Below are positions 7,193 through 12,742 of a stretch of DNA of 12,857 nt, piece by piece. The translations under genes were made by a program, and so were the position numbers. The first letter of the stretch is position 1. The number at the start of each line of letters is the position of its first letter. The notes under the pieces are model-generated. The model did no database searches and was not told the DNA's origin. It saw only the letters and a program-made list of their open reading frames with translations. The DNA comes from JAZLIT01 sp045617525 (GTDB lineage Bacteria > Bacillota > Bacilli > Bacillales_A > Planococcaceae): assembly GCA_045617525.1 (NCBI GenBank), contig JAZLIT010000131.1, positions 1 through 12,857 of the forward strand, written 5' to 3'.

Positions 7193-7455
7193 ATATTCTC
7201 ATACCCCCTACAAACAATATTTTTAATGCCCTTTGTATTAAACACGAACTGACTACCAAACTTATGTGAATATTTACCCCAGTCAATCTGATTATAACAA
7301 GAACCACACCAATGTTTGTCTATGTATGGTGTTACTGGATTACCACAAACGCCACAAACGGCTTTTTTAAATGTTATCTTTACAACTTTTCTTTTTCTAG
7401 GGTCAAACCTTGTGCCACTAAATGTTTTTATAACTGGTTTTTCTTTAATTATCAT
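7189..7455 (-). CDS. Small zinc-ribbon protein
   Basis: An 88-aa protein with a four-cysteine zinc-ribbon pattern: C34-G-V-C37 and C50-G-S-C53, with H48 beside the second pair and QIDWGKY after it. The layout CxxCG ... WCxxCxxxxDW is common in small phage and bacterial zinc-ribbon proteins of unknown function. The N-terminus is basic (RFDPRKRKVVKITFKK, 16-31), which fits nucleic-acid binding, but no partner or reaction can be assigned. AGAAAGGTGG lies about 9 nt before ATG 7455. The gene starts one base after the 21-aa ORF and ends in ATGA overlap with the lysozyme, so it is part of the same transcript. It is a candidate for the missing transcriptional regulator, but that is speculation. Confidence 0.75.
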   Translation of the reverse strand: MIIKEKPVIKTFSGTRFDPRKRKVVKITFKKAVCGVCGNPVTPYIDKHWCGSCYNQIDWGKYSHKFGSQFVFNTKGIKNIVCRGYENI

Positions 7456-7456
7456 T

Positions 7457-7522
7457 CTATTGTACCACCTTTCTCATGATAAAAATTATAATACTACAAA
7501 ATACTAAAACTGATATTGTCAT
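7457..7522 (-). CDS. Possible 21-aa single-pass membrane peptide
   Basis: A tiny ORF, MTISVLVFCSIIIFIMRKVVQ, too short for usual gene callers. A near-perfect ribosome binding site (AAAGGAG) lies 11 nt before the ATG, inside the end of the 49-aa gene, and the ATG overlaps that gene's TGA as ATGA. The peptide is one hydrophobic helix (3-16) with a basic end (MRKVV). The last codons double as the ribosome binding site of the zinc-ribbon gene. It could be a lysis-related membrane peptide, or just a translated leader that couples the two flanking genes. Confidence 0.45.
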   Translation of the reverse strand: MTISVLVFCSIIIFIMRKVVQ

Positions 7523-7668
7523 AACATTCCACGCTCCTTTGCAATAATAAACATACCATGACTAACGCTATCACTTAATGTTGTATGTTGTCCACAACAA
7601 CTACATAGATAACCGTTATTTTCTCCTTGCTCAAATAAAGGCACATTTAAAGCATTATAATATTTCAT
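7519..7668 (-). CDS. 49-aa cysteine-containing hypothetical protein
   Basis: A short ORF beginning MKYYNALNVPLFEQGENNGY and followed by LCSCCGQHTTL, with Cys at 22, 24 and 25 and His at 28 and 37. Metal binding is possible, but the C-x-C-C spacing is not a standard ribbon. The ATG at 7668 overlaps the preceding gene's stop as ATGA and has GTAGGTG 8 nt upstream within that gene's last codons. This start region is an exact 27-bp copy of the start region of the 62-aa gene. Overlap on both sides, a good ribosome binding site and tight packing support real translation. No function can be assigned. Confidence 0.6.
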   Translation of the reverse strand: MKYYNALNVPLFEQGENNGYLCSCCGQHTTLSDSVSHGMFIIAKERGML

Positions 7669-7686
7669 TCAATAACACCTACTTTC
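7660..7686. repeat. 27-bp direct repeat, copy A
   Basis: Identical over 27 bp to 7845-7871, 185 bp away. It carries, on the minus strand, the end of one gene (codons K-V-G-V-I-E and stop), a GTAGGTG ribosome binding site and the ATG plus MKY codons of the next gene, in ATGA overlap. Confidence 0.9.
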
Positions 7687-7853
7687 ATTTCGCTTCTTTT
7701 TTCTTGAACGTTATTCGCTTTCTTTTTCAATTTGTAGTTTTCAATAATAAAACCCATTGTACAATTGTCATATCTGTTATATTCACAATTATTGCAACTT
7801 GTAATTTTATCACAATGTTTATGATAAGCAACTTCTAAATCCATATATTTCAT
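7665..7853 (-). CDS. 62-aa four-cysteine hypothetical protein
   Basis: A 62-residue protein starting MKYMDLEVAY with four cysteines in the pattern C14-x5-C20-x2-C23-x7-C31 (HCDKITSCNNCEYNRYDNC). That spacing fits a small zinc-binding or compact Cys-rich domain and is seen in many tiny phage proteins of unknown role. Residues 40-56 are highly basic and polar (YKLKKKANNVQEKRSEM). It ends KVGVIE, the same six residues as the preceding 30-aa gene, because both ends are encoded by the same 27-bp duplicated module. Its ATG overlaps the 30-aa gene stop and its stop overlaps the 49-aa start (ATGA both times). No function can be assigned. Confidence 0.65.
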   Translation of the reverse strand: MKYMDLEVAYHKHCDKITSCNNCEYNRYDNCTMGFIIENYKLKKKANNVQEKRSEMKVGVIE

Positions 7854-7871
7854 TCAATAACACCTACTTTC
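7845..7871. repeat. 27-bp direct repeat, copy B
   Basis: Exact copy of 7660-7686. It joins the end of the 30-aa membrane gene to the start of the 62-aa gene in the same way (KVGVIE stop, GTAGGTG, ATGAAATAT). The bases on either side of the 27 bp differ between copies. Confidence 0.9.
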
Positions 7872-7942
7872 CATAAAATCCACATTACCACACAAGCAAT
7901 GCCCCATAACGCTAATAGTAAAAAATCAAAATTTGTCATCAT
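7850..7942 (-). CDS. 30-aa single-pass membrane protein
   Basis: A small ORF of 30 residues, beginning MMTNFDFLLLALWGIACVVM and ending with WILWKVGVIE. Residues about 5-24 form one strongly hydrophobic, Trp-containing transmembrane helix. AGGTGG lies 1 nt before the first ATG (7942) and 4 nt before the second (7939), so the second ATG may be the true start (29 aa). Its stop overlaps the start of the 62-aa gene as ATGA. Just upstream is the hairpin at 7957-7984. Size and hydrophobicity allow a holin, antiholin or other lysis role alongside the lysozyme of the same transcript, but nothing in the sequence decides this. Confidence 0.55.
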   Translation of the reverse strand: MMTNFDFLLLALWGIACVVMWILWKVGVIE

Positions 7943-7956
7943 TCCACCTACTGTAT

Positions 7957-7984
7957 GGTGTGAGTGGTGCAACCACTCAACACC
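7957..7984 (-). promoter_or_regulatory. Long hairpin after the SSB gene
   Basis: Arms GGTGTGAGTGGT (7957-7968) and 7972-7984 pair over 12 bp with a single bulged A, around the loop GCA. It sits between the SSB stop and the ribosome binding site of the 30-aa gene. No T-run follows on the minus strand, so it is not a typical terminator. It could mark an RNA processing site or protect the 3' end of the SSB message. Confidence 0.55.
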
Positions 7985-7997
7985 AGTTAAATTGTAA

Positions 7998-8315
7998 TTA
8001 GTCAAATGGTATCACTTCCATTTCATCAGCACATACAACAACCTTGTAAAACTTCTTGCCATTACTTTCATATGACTGTGTCATAACATGACCTGATACC
8101 TTTACATAGTCATTTTCTTCATAATCTGTATCACGAACAAAATCAATAATATCTACCCATGTGTGAGCCGTGTTACCCTTTGGAGTTGTTGTAGCAATAT
8201 CTAGATTATAACTAGCCATTTTATCACTAGTATAATTTACCTTCTTAATATTACCAGTTAAGCAAACTGTATTAATATCATTTCTCTTCACTTCTTCAGT
8301 TTTCTTCTTTGCCAT
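7998..8315 (-). CDS. Single-stranded DNA-binding protein (OB fold)
   Basis: A 105-aa protein with the outline of a bacterial-type SSB OB fold: NTVCLTGNIKKV (15-26), SYNLDIATTT (35-44), the conserved HTWVDIIDFV strand (51-60), NDYVKVSGHVMTQSY (68-82) and NGKKFYKVVVCADEMEVI (85-102). In strand-displacement replication by a protein-primed polymerase, SSB coats the displaced strand; phi29 gp5 (124 aa) has this job. There is no long disordered tail, but the protein ends IPFD, reminiscent of the IPF tip of cellular SSB. AAAGGAAG lies about 8 nt before ATG 8315. It is the first gene of the second transcript, and its leader carries a hairpin and an H-type pseudoknot (8355-8407). Its separation from the polymerase operon suggests different expression from the terminal protein. 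Confidence 0.85.
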   Translation of the reverse strand: MAKKKTEEVKRNDINTVCLTGNIKKVNYTSDKMASYNLDIATTTPKGNTAHTWVDIIDFVRDTDYEENDYVKVSGHVMTQSYESNGKKFYKVVVCADEMEVIPFD

Positions 8316-8354
8316 TGTTGTTACTTCCTTTCGTAATTAAATTTATTTGTTACT

Positions 8355-8407
8355 GGATGTTTTTGTCTAGTGGGAACATCCTAACCCACTTCCACGGCGT
8401 GTCCGTG
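8355..8407 (-). promoter_or_regulatory. H-type pseudoknot and hairpin in the SSB mRNA leader
   Basis: In the minus-strand RNA, a hairpin CACGG-(ACACG)-CCGTG (8407-8393) is followed two bases later by an H-type pseudoknot. Stem 1 is AGTGGG (8390-8385) with CCCACT (8374-8369). Loop 1 is TTA (8384-8382). Stem 2 is GGATGTT (8381-8375) with AACATCC (8361-8355). Loop 3 is AGACAAA. All 13 pairs are Watson-Crick and the two stems abut with no gap. The next 39 nt up to the SSB ATG are A/U-rich with no evident stems. Likely a regulatory leader for SSB translation; a small packaging RNA or a riboswitch are alternatives. Confidence 0.7.
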
Positions 8408-8439
8408 CACATATTCTTTTGAATTTTAACGATATAGTT

Positions 8440-8472
8440 ATTATAATTCGCCGTTTGTGGTCGATACGTCAA
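8440..8472 (-). promoter_or_regulatory. Probable promoter of the SSB/late transcript
   Basis: TTGACG (8472-8467) is a good -35. The -10 is either AATTAT (8448-8443, spacing 18, 4 of 6 consensus bases) or the perfect TATAAT (8445-8440, spacing 21, too long). Transcription would start near 8433-8436, just before the structured leader. Position after a terminator and before a gene block supports a promoter here. Confidence 0.5.
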
Positions 8473-8475
8473 CCA
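8458..8475. promoter_or_regulatory. Operator-like palindrome over the -35 element
   Basis: TGGTCGA-TACG-TCAACCA is an 18-bp palindrome with 7-bp arms and one mismatch. It covers the -35 of the SSB promoter. This is where a repressor would bind, or an activator replacing RNA polymerase contacts. The protein is unknown; no helix-turn-helix regulator was recognised in the genome. Confidence 0.4.
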
Positions 8476-8502
8476 TTTTGGTATGTATAGATATTAACAT
8501 TA

Positions 8503-8529
8503 AAAAAGGTACTTGCATAGTACCTTTTT
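8503..8529 (-). terminator. Terminator after the packaging ATPase gene
   Basis: Arms AAAAAGGTAC (8503-8512) and GTACCTTTTT (8520-8529) are perfectly complementary around a 7-nt loop. On the minus strand the stem ends in TTTTT plus one more T. It lies 32 bp past the ATPase stop and closes the terminal protein-polymerase-ATPase operon. The symmetric A/T runs would let it work in both directions. Confidence 0.88.
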
Positions 8530-8561
8530 AAAATTTGTTTAACTTTGTACAAATTGTACAA

Positions 8562-9767
8562 TTAAATCTCATTTATATAGGCATTATATTGTAAAGCCGT
8601 TTCATTATCACTAAAATATAATAAACCCATTCTATCTAGATTATTTAACTTTTGTACAATATATCTATTTTTGTGTTCCAAACGTTCCGTGTTATATGAT
8701 GGGTTTAAAGGCAATACAACCATATCACCACGCATTTTACTAGTGTATGGCGCTATGAACACACCTTGTTGTTTATCGTCTGTAAAGGTTGCCAGTCTCA
8801 TCATATTGCCCATATAATCTAATACAATATTTGACCATGTTAACACCCTATTATCACTACTAGGTAAATGTTTAAAGCCTTTTATTTCCCATTCACCACC
8901 ATATAACGAACGCAAACGTTCGCCACTATCACCAGTAAAGCCAAAATAATCTAACGCCGTTGTTTTAAATTCTACTGTTTTGTGCATCTCAACATCTAGT
9001 AGTTCAACATACACTTTAGCACCTAACGGTGTTTCGTAAAGTCGGTGTTGTCCTTTTTTCATTTTTACAAGCATATTAGAAATACCCAAATCTTTTAAAT
9101 ACTGGTTATATGGACTTATAGTATTAGAAAGTAGGTAAATCTTTAAGGAACGTCTTTCACGGCGTAATGTTGCTATAATTTGGCAAAACTGATAGAACTC
9201 TTCAGCCGTTGCATATTTACCCCACGAGAATTCATCTAATATAACTGTATCATAGTCATTTACATTAAATGTTGAACAATAACGTGCATACTCTTCAACA
9301 CTCATTAATACACCTACTGGTATTTCACTTCTATCCGTTATCTTTCCAGTGTCCATATCTACTAACGCATAGTATATATTTTTTGTTTGTCTATCAACTA
9401 CAACTTGATTATATAAGCCTTTTGTTAAATATTCCACATAACCATATACTGGATTATTAATAACTTCAAATAACTTATTATACATACTTTGGGTTGTTTG
9501 TGATTTTTCACGGCGTACATACGCAAATTTTAAGCCGTAAAGCATATTATTTACGAACCCATATTTTAATAACATTTGTGTAGTTTTTGAACTGGAACGT
9601 TCACTCATAAGCACGAACCAGTTAGCACTATCATCAGGTAATTTTGCCGTGTAAAGTCCGTTTGGTGCTTTACACTTTTTGAGCATCTTATCAAATTCTT
9701 TATGTAATAGTGTGAAATCACGTTTTACACCATACATAGGGTTGTTATTGATATAACTTATTCTCAT
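8562..9767 (-). CDS. DNA packaging ATPase, phi29 gp16-like
   Basis: A 401-aa protein matching the phi29 gp16 packaging motor ATPase (332 aa), which pumps DNA through the portal. Motifs in order: Walker A position SERSSSKTT (55-63), YVRREKSQTT (83-92; compare YVRR in gp16), Walker B TVILDEF (174-180, D178 and E179) followed by SWGKYATAEEFYQF, an arginine-rich ATLRRERRSLKIY (199-211), and coupling motif LLSNTISPYNQY (212-223; compare LSNAVSVVNPYF in gp16). The nuclease-like C-terminal half is not resolved by eye. The Walker A is unusual: both conserved glycines are Ser, while K61 and T62 remain. The gene starts on the base after the polymerase stop (TAA-ATG) with AGAAAGGA upstream. Its place in the replication operon differs from phi29, where it is a late gene. 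Confidence 0.87.
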   Translation of the reverse strand: MRISYINNNPMYGVKRDFTLLHKEFDKMLKKCKAPNGLYTAKLPDDSANWFVLMSERSSSKTTQMLLKYGFVNNMLYGLKFAYVRREKSQTTQSMYNKLFEVINNPVYGYVEYLTKGLYNQVVVDRQTKNIYYALVDMDTGKITDRSEIPVGVLMSVEEYARYCSTFNVNDYDTVILDEFSWGKYATAEEFYQFCQIIATLRRERRSLKIYLLSNTISPYNQYLKDLGISNMLVKMKKGQHRLYETPLGAKVYVELLDVEMHKTVEFKTTALDYFGFTGDSGERLRSLYGGEWEIKGFKHLPSSDNRVLTWSNIVLDYMGNMMRLATFTDDKQQGVFIAPYTSKMRGDMVVLPLNPSYNTERLEHKNRYIVQKLNNLDRMGLLYFSDNETALQYNAYINEI

Positions 9768-11897
9768 TTATCTATTCCTTTCTCTATTTAATGTGCGTTG
9801 ATATTCTAGAAAAGCATTTAACCATACTTCATCTATCTTCATTTGAAAATCACTCTTTACTAATGCTATACTAGATAGTTCTGTATGTGGTTCGTTATCT
9901 ATCCACACTGTTGTTTCTTCATCATTGTAGCAACTAGTTAGTTTACATTCTTTTATAATCATATCATTTTCAAACACTTCATACGCCGTGTTTGGCTCAT
10001 ATTGTTTAAATAATATGTTTTTAGGTAGACCAGCTATTGTTTGTTCGTGCTTTTCTTCGCCGTTTTCCATGAATGATATTAAATATCTTTTAGCACCTAA
10101 ACATTTAAAACGTGTTATGCCTTCAGTGTGTTCCTGGTCAAACATTCCCAAATCGCTTATATATTGTTTTTCCACGTTGTAACGGATGCACGCCAAATTA
10201 ATTAAACTTTCAATATGTTTATTATAATTATCAATTATAGCTTGCGACTGTTCGTTATGATGTAAAATTTTAATACTATCTGTATCACAATATAACACGG
10301 GTGTTTTTATCGTTTCCAGTTGTTTAACTGTTTGTAATAAGTTTCTACGTGCCATAGCACTAATATATACACCAACCCACGGCGAAAATGGTTTAACTTT
10401 CATTTGTTCATCGTAGCTTTTCGCACTTTCTTCACTCCATTCACCTTCACTATAATGTGTTATAACATCATTTAAACGCTTTACAGTTAACCCATATGCA
10501 CTATTACATAATGCTTTTTCTTTAGCGTATGGTAAATGTTGTTTTTTCAATACGTCTTTAGCAACATATTTTTCTAACATTACATTGACTAAATATGGTT
10601 CTAGGTATTTTCTTTCACTATACTGTGCGTTTACCACTTCGCATTTAGACCATGTGTAAAAATCAACATAGCTATCTAAATCAAGGTTAGTTAGTGCAAC
10701 TGTTAATTTATCAGCATTTCTAATACGCCCATTATCTAGTATAGGGTTTACCAGTTCTAAACATTTGTGTTTACTTTCAATAGTTTGGTTAGTTGTTGCC
10801 TTTAAATCGTAAAATGTATAAGTGGCACACGTACAATAATCTTTACCTAACATAATCATTTTATTGATTGTAGGATTGTTCACTGTTTGCCATATCGTAG
10901 GGAAACACTTTTGCAATGTCATTATACTTGGGTAACTACTCGTAAAATCAAACGAATAAATGTTATCTATCAATGGGTTATTAAAGTCAACACCTACATA
11001 TAATTCATTAGCATGCGTATATCCACCACGATATACCCATGACATTATGAAATTATATTCTTGTTCGCTAACTGGCTTAGTATTTTCAATACTACATCCA
11101 CTAGTTTCGTAGGCTTGTTTAATTGCTTTTTCTAGTACACCTGTTATGGTTAATGGCTTGTAACCTTCTTTAATATAAGTGTCATAATAATATGTTGCCC
11201 ATTCCGTCAATATCAAAACATCATTATCACAATACGTTAATTCTGTATCGGTTAATGTGTCAAATGAATGTATAATATCATAATCTAAATCACCAACACA
11301 TTTTTGTGTGTTAGTATAATCTTTAGCAAGTCTAGATAAACTACTATTTGTCATTAATAAGGCATCTTGAAACACTAACCAATTATCATGCTCAATATAA
11401 CATGGTTTTCTTTGTTCTTTTAAAAAACTATCTGTTATATTTAACCATTTTCGCATGAACTGGAACTCATAACCCAAATTGGCAATGAAACATATAACAC
11501 GTTGGTTTTTACGTGGTTTAATTGTACGCTTGAGTAAATCTAACAGTTGTATGAACTCAAACCAATTTGAACCAATTATAACATTGTTACACAAACCAAA
11601 TTGCCATATATACATGAATGATTTTTTATCTTCTTGTATTGTATTTGTTTCAATATCGAATGCCATAGGTATATCTAAATAACACTTGCCGTACTTGTTA
11701 GATTTACCAACCAGTTTACTATCACATTTTACGCCGTTGTAATAATGACGATTAGCATCATTATGTTTACGTTTATTTAAACGTGTATTGGTGTAATTAT
11801 TGACTATATCAACTATTATTTCTTTTGTTATCTCATTTACATGATAACGTGTATAATTATAACATGATTTTGCGTTTAAATTCTTCAAATGTTCCAT
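9768..11897 (-). CDS. Protein-primed family B DNA polymerase
   Basis: Family B polymerase that starts replication from a terminal protein (phi29 type). Residues are numbered from the TTG at 11903; the annotated ATG at 11897 is codon 3 (709 aa). Exonuclease motifs: AFDIET (81-86; D83, E85), ANLGYEFQF (141-149), YCDNDV (224-229; D228). The linker motif is YRGGYTHAN (291-299). Polymerase motifs: A, FDFTSSYP (318-325; D319); B, KALCNSAYG (463-471); C, YCDTDS (538-543; D540, D542); then AKRY (604-607; KxY). It is longer than phi29 polymerase (572 aa), with an N-terminal extension of about 70 residues. The start lies 41 nt inside the terminal protein gene and neither TTG nor ATG has a clear ribosome binding site, so coupling is likely. 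In Exo II the usual Asp is Glu146. Confidence 0.95.
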   Translation of the reverse strand: MEHLKNLNAKSCYNYTRYHVNEITKEIIVDIVNNYTNTRLNKRKHNDANRHYYNGVKCDSKLVGKSNKYGKCYLDIPMAFDIETNTIQEDKKSFMYIWQFGLCNNVIIGSNWFEFIQLLDLLKRTIKPRKNQRVICFIANLGYEFQFMRKWLNITDSFLKEQRKPCYIEHDNWLVFQDALLMTNSSLSRLAKDYTNTQKCVGDLDYDIIHSFDTLTDTELTYCDNDVLILTEWATYYYDTYIKEGYKPLTITGVLEKAIKQAYETSGCSIENTKPVSEQEYNFIMSWVYRGGYTHANELYVGVDFNNPLIDNIYSFDFTSSYPSIMTLQKCFPTIWQTVNNPTINKMIMLGKDYCTCATYTFYDLKATTNQTIESKHKCLELVNPILDNGRIRNADKLTVALTNLDLDSYVDFYTWSKCEVVNAQYSERKYLEPYLVNVMLEKYVAKDVLKKQHLPYAKEKALCNSAYGLTVKRLNDVITHYSEGEWSEESAKSYDEQMKVKPFSPWVGVYISAMARRNLLQTVKQLETIKTPVLYCDTDSIKILHHNEQSQAIIDNYNKHIESLINLACIRYNVEKQYISDLGMFDQEHTEGITRFKCLGAKRYLISFMENGEEKHEQTIAGLPKNILFKQYEPNTAYEVFENDMIIKECKLTSCYNDEETTVWIDNEPHTELSSIALVKSDFQMKIDEVWLNAFLEYQRTLNRERNR

Positions 11898-12621
11898 TAT
11901 CAATAGCCATTATTACGTCTTTTATAGTCCAGTTGTAGTTTGCCACTTGCCACGGTGACAGTGTGTCTATAAAATCAGTAGCCTTTCTATAAGTTTCAAC
12001 AGTTGTATTGTATTTATCAGCTATTATTTTATCTTCTTCATAGCGTTTTCTGTCAGTTTCGGCTTTTTGTTGTTCTTTTTTCCATTCTGTATAAACGTCA
12101 GCTAGCCTTTTTCGTTCAGTTTCGCTTTTTTCACTTATCTCTATAATTCTATCAATTTCAGCAAGAGTGAACGAACCATTATTACCATGAATTTGTGTAT
12201 AGTTTGCATCAGTTTTATCAATTTCCAATGAGTAAATTGCATTTCCATATTCTTCTATGATTTTCTCGATTTTATCGACCTTTGATAATACGTCTTGTAT
12301 TTGTTTGTTCTGTTCTTCTTTATCTGTTTTTAGTTCTTCTCCACTTTCTTTTATTAGTTTTTTAGCTTGTTTTACGGCTCTTCCTTTGGTGTTTTTCCCT
12401 TGTGCCATTTTTGATAGTTTGGCTTGTTGTTCTTCAGTGATATTCTTTGTGTTTTTTATTGCCGTATGTCCGGATTTAGTTGTTTTAACTGGTACACCTA
12501 TTGCGTGTACTTGTGATATAAGTGTTTTGTATTGGCTCGATTCAGTTAGTCCACTTCGTTCAAAATCGGCTATACGTTCATTCAGCTTTTTTATATCTTT
12601 ACTTAATTGTGTTTGTGCCAT
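11857..12621 (-). CDS. Terminal protein candidate
   Basis: A 254-aa protein predicted to prime DNA replication and stay bound to the 5' ends (phi29 TP is 266 aa). The evidence is mainly context: it is the gene just upstream of, and overlapping, the protein-primed polymerase, as in phi29. The sequence fits: very polar and helical, with a coiled-coil-like start (LSKDIKKLNERIADFERSGL, 6-25), a basic middle (KNTKGRAVKQAKKLIKES, 76-93), charged helices (about 100-125 and 162-200), and a more hydrophobic end (SPWQVANYNWTIKDVIMAI, 222-240). The priming hydroxyl residue cannot be chosen by eye; S222, Y229 and T232 lie in the right part. AGAAAGGA stands about 9 nt before ATG 12621. The promoter at 12652-12680 should drive it. 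Confidence 0.75.
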   Translation of the reverse strand: MAQTQLSKDIKKLNERIADFERSGLTESSQYKTLISQVHAIGVPVKTTKSGHTAIKNTKNITEEQQAKLSKMAQGKNTKGRAVKQAKKLIKESGEELKTDKEEQNKQIQDVLSKVDKIEKIIEEYGNAIYSLEIDKTDANYTQIHGNNGSFTLAEIDRIIEISEKSETERKRLADVYTEWKKEQQKAETDRKRYEEDKIIADKYNTTVETYRKATDFIDTLSPWQVANYNWTIKDVIMAIDNGTFEEFKRKIML

Positions 12622-12651
12622 TGTACACCATCCTTTCTAATAGATAACGAT

Positions 12652-12680
12652 ATTTTATCATTGATTATGTGTGGTTACAA
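12652..12680 (-). promoter_or_regulatory. Promoter of the terminal protein-polymerase-ATPase operon
   Basis: On the minus strand TTGTAA (12680-12675, 4 of 6 consensus bases) and TAAAAT (12657-12652, 5 of 6) are separated by exactly 17 bp. Transcription would begin near 12645, giving a leader of about 24 nt before the terminal protein ATG. Confidence 0.6.
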
Positions 12681-12695
12681 GTAGTAGTTTGTGTT

Positions 12696-12730
12696 ATTAA
12701 TACTATATAACGTAGTAATTAATACTACGT
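12696..12730. promoter_or_regulatory. Direct repeat and palindrome upstream of the right-end promoter
   Basis: ATTAATACTA occurs at 12696-12705 and again at 12718-12727, 22 bp apart. The second copy lies in a palindrome with arms ACGTAGTA (12710-12717) and TACTACGT (12723-12730). The block ends 12 bp from the terminal repeat and lies just upstream of the -35. It could be an activator site or a site for a DNA-organising replication protein. The same AATACTA core with the same 22-bp phasing occurs near the left end (261-267, 283-289). Confidence 0.45.
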
Positions 12731-12742
12731 GTTGTGGTATGT

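Noticed and set aside
7578..7838. Plus-strand ORF of 86 aa opposite the tiny genes
   Set aside because: No ribosome binding site; its hydrophobicity reflects antisense reading of Lys/Asn-rich codons, and the minus-strand genes have good sites and overlaps.
11901..11903. TTG start for the DNA polymerase
   Set aside because: Only two codons before an ATG and no better ribosome binding site; kept as an alternative.
12257..12640. Plus-strand ORF of 127 aa opposite the terminal protein gene
   Set aside because: Antisense shadow of a polar, Lys-rich gene, giving a Ser/Phe/Cys-rich product; no ribosome binding site or promoter seen.
12622..12742. Packaging RNA at the right end
   Set aside because: The region is taken up by repeats, a promoter and a ribosome binding site; no paired domain of the needed size was found.
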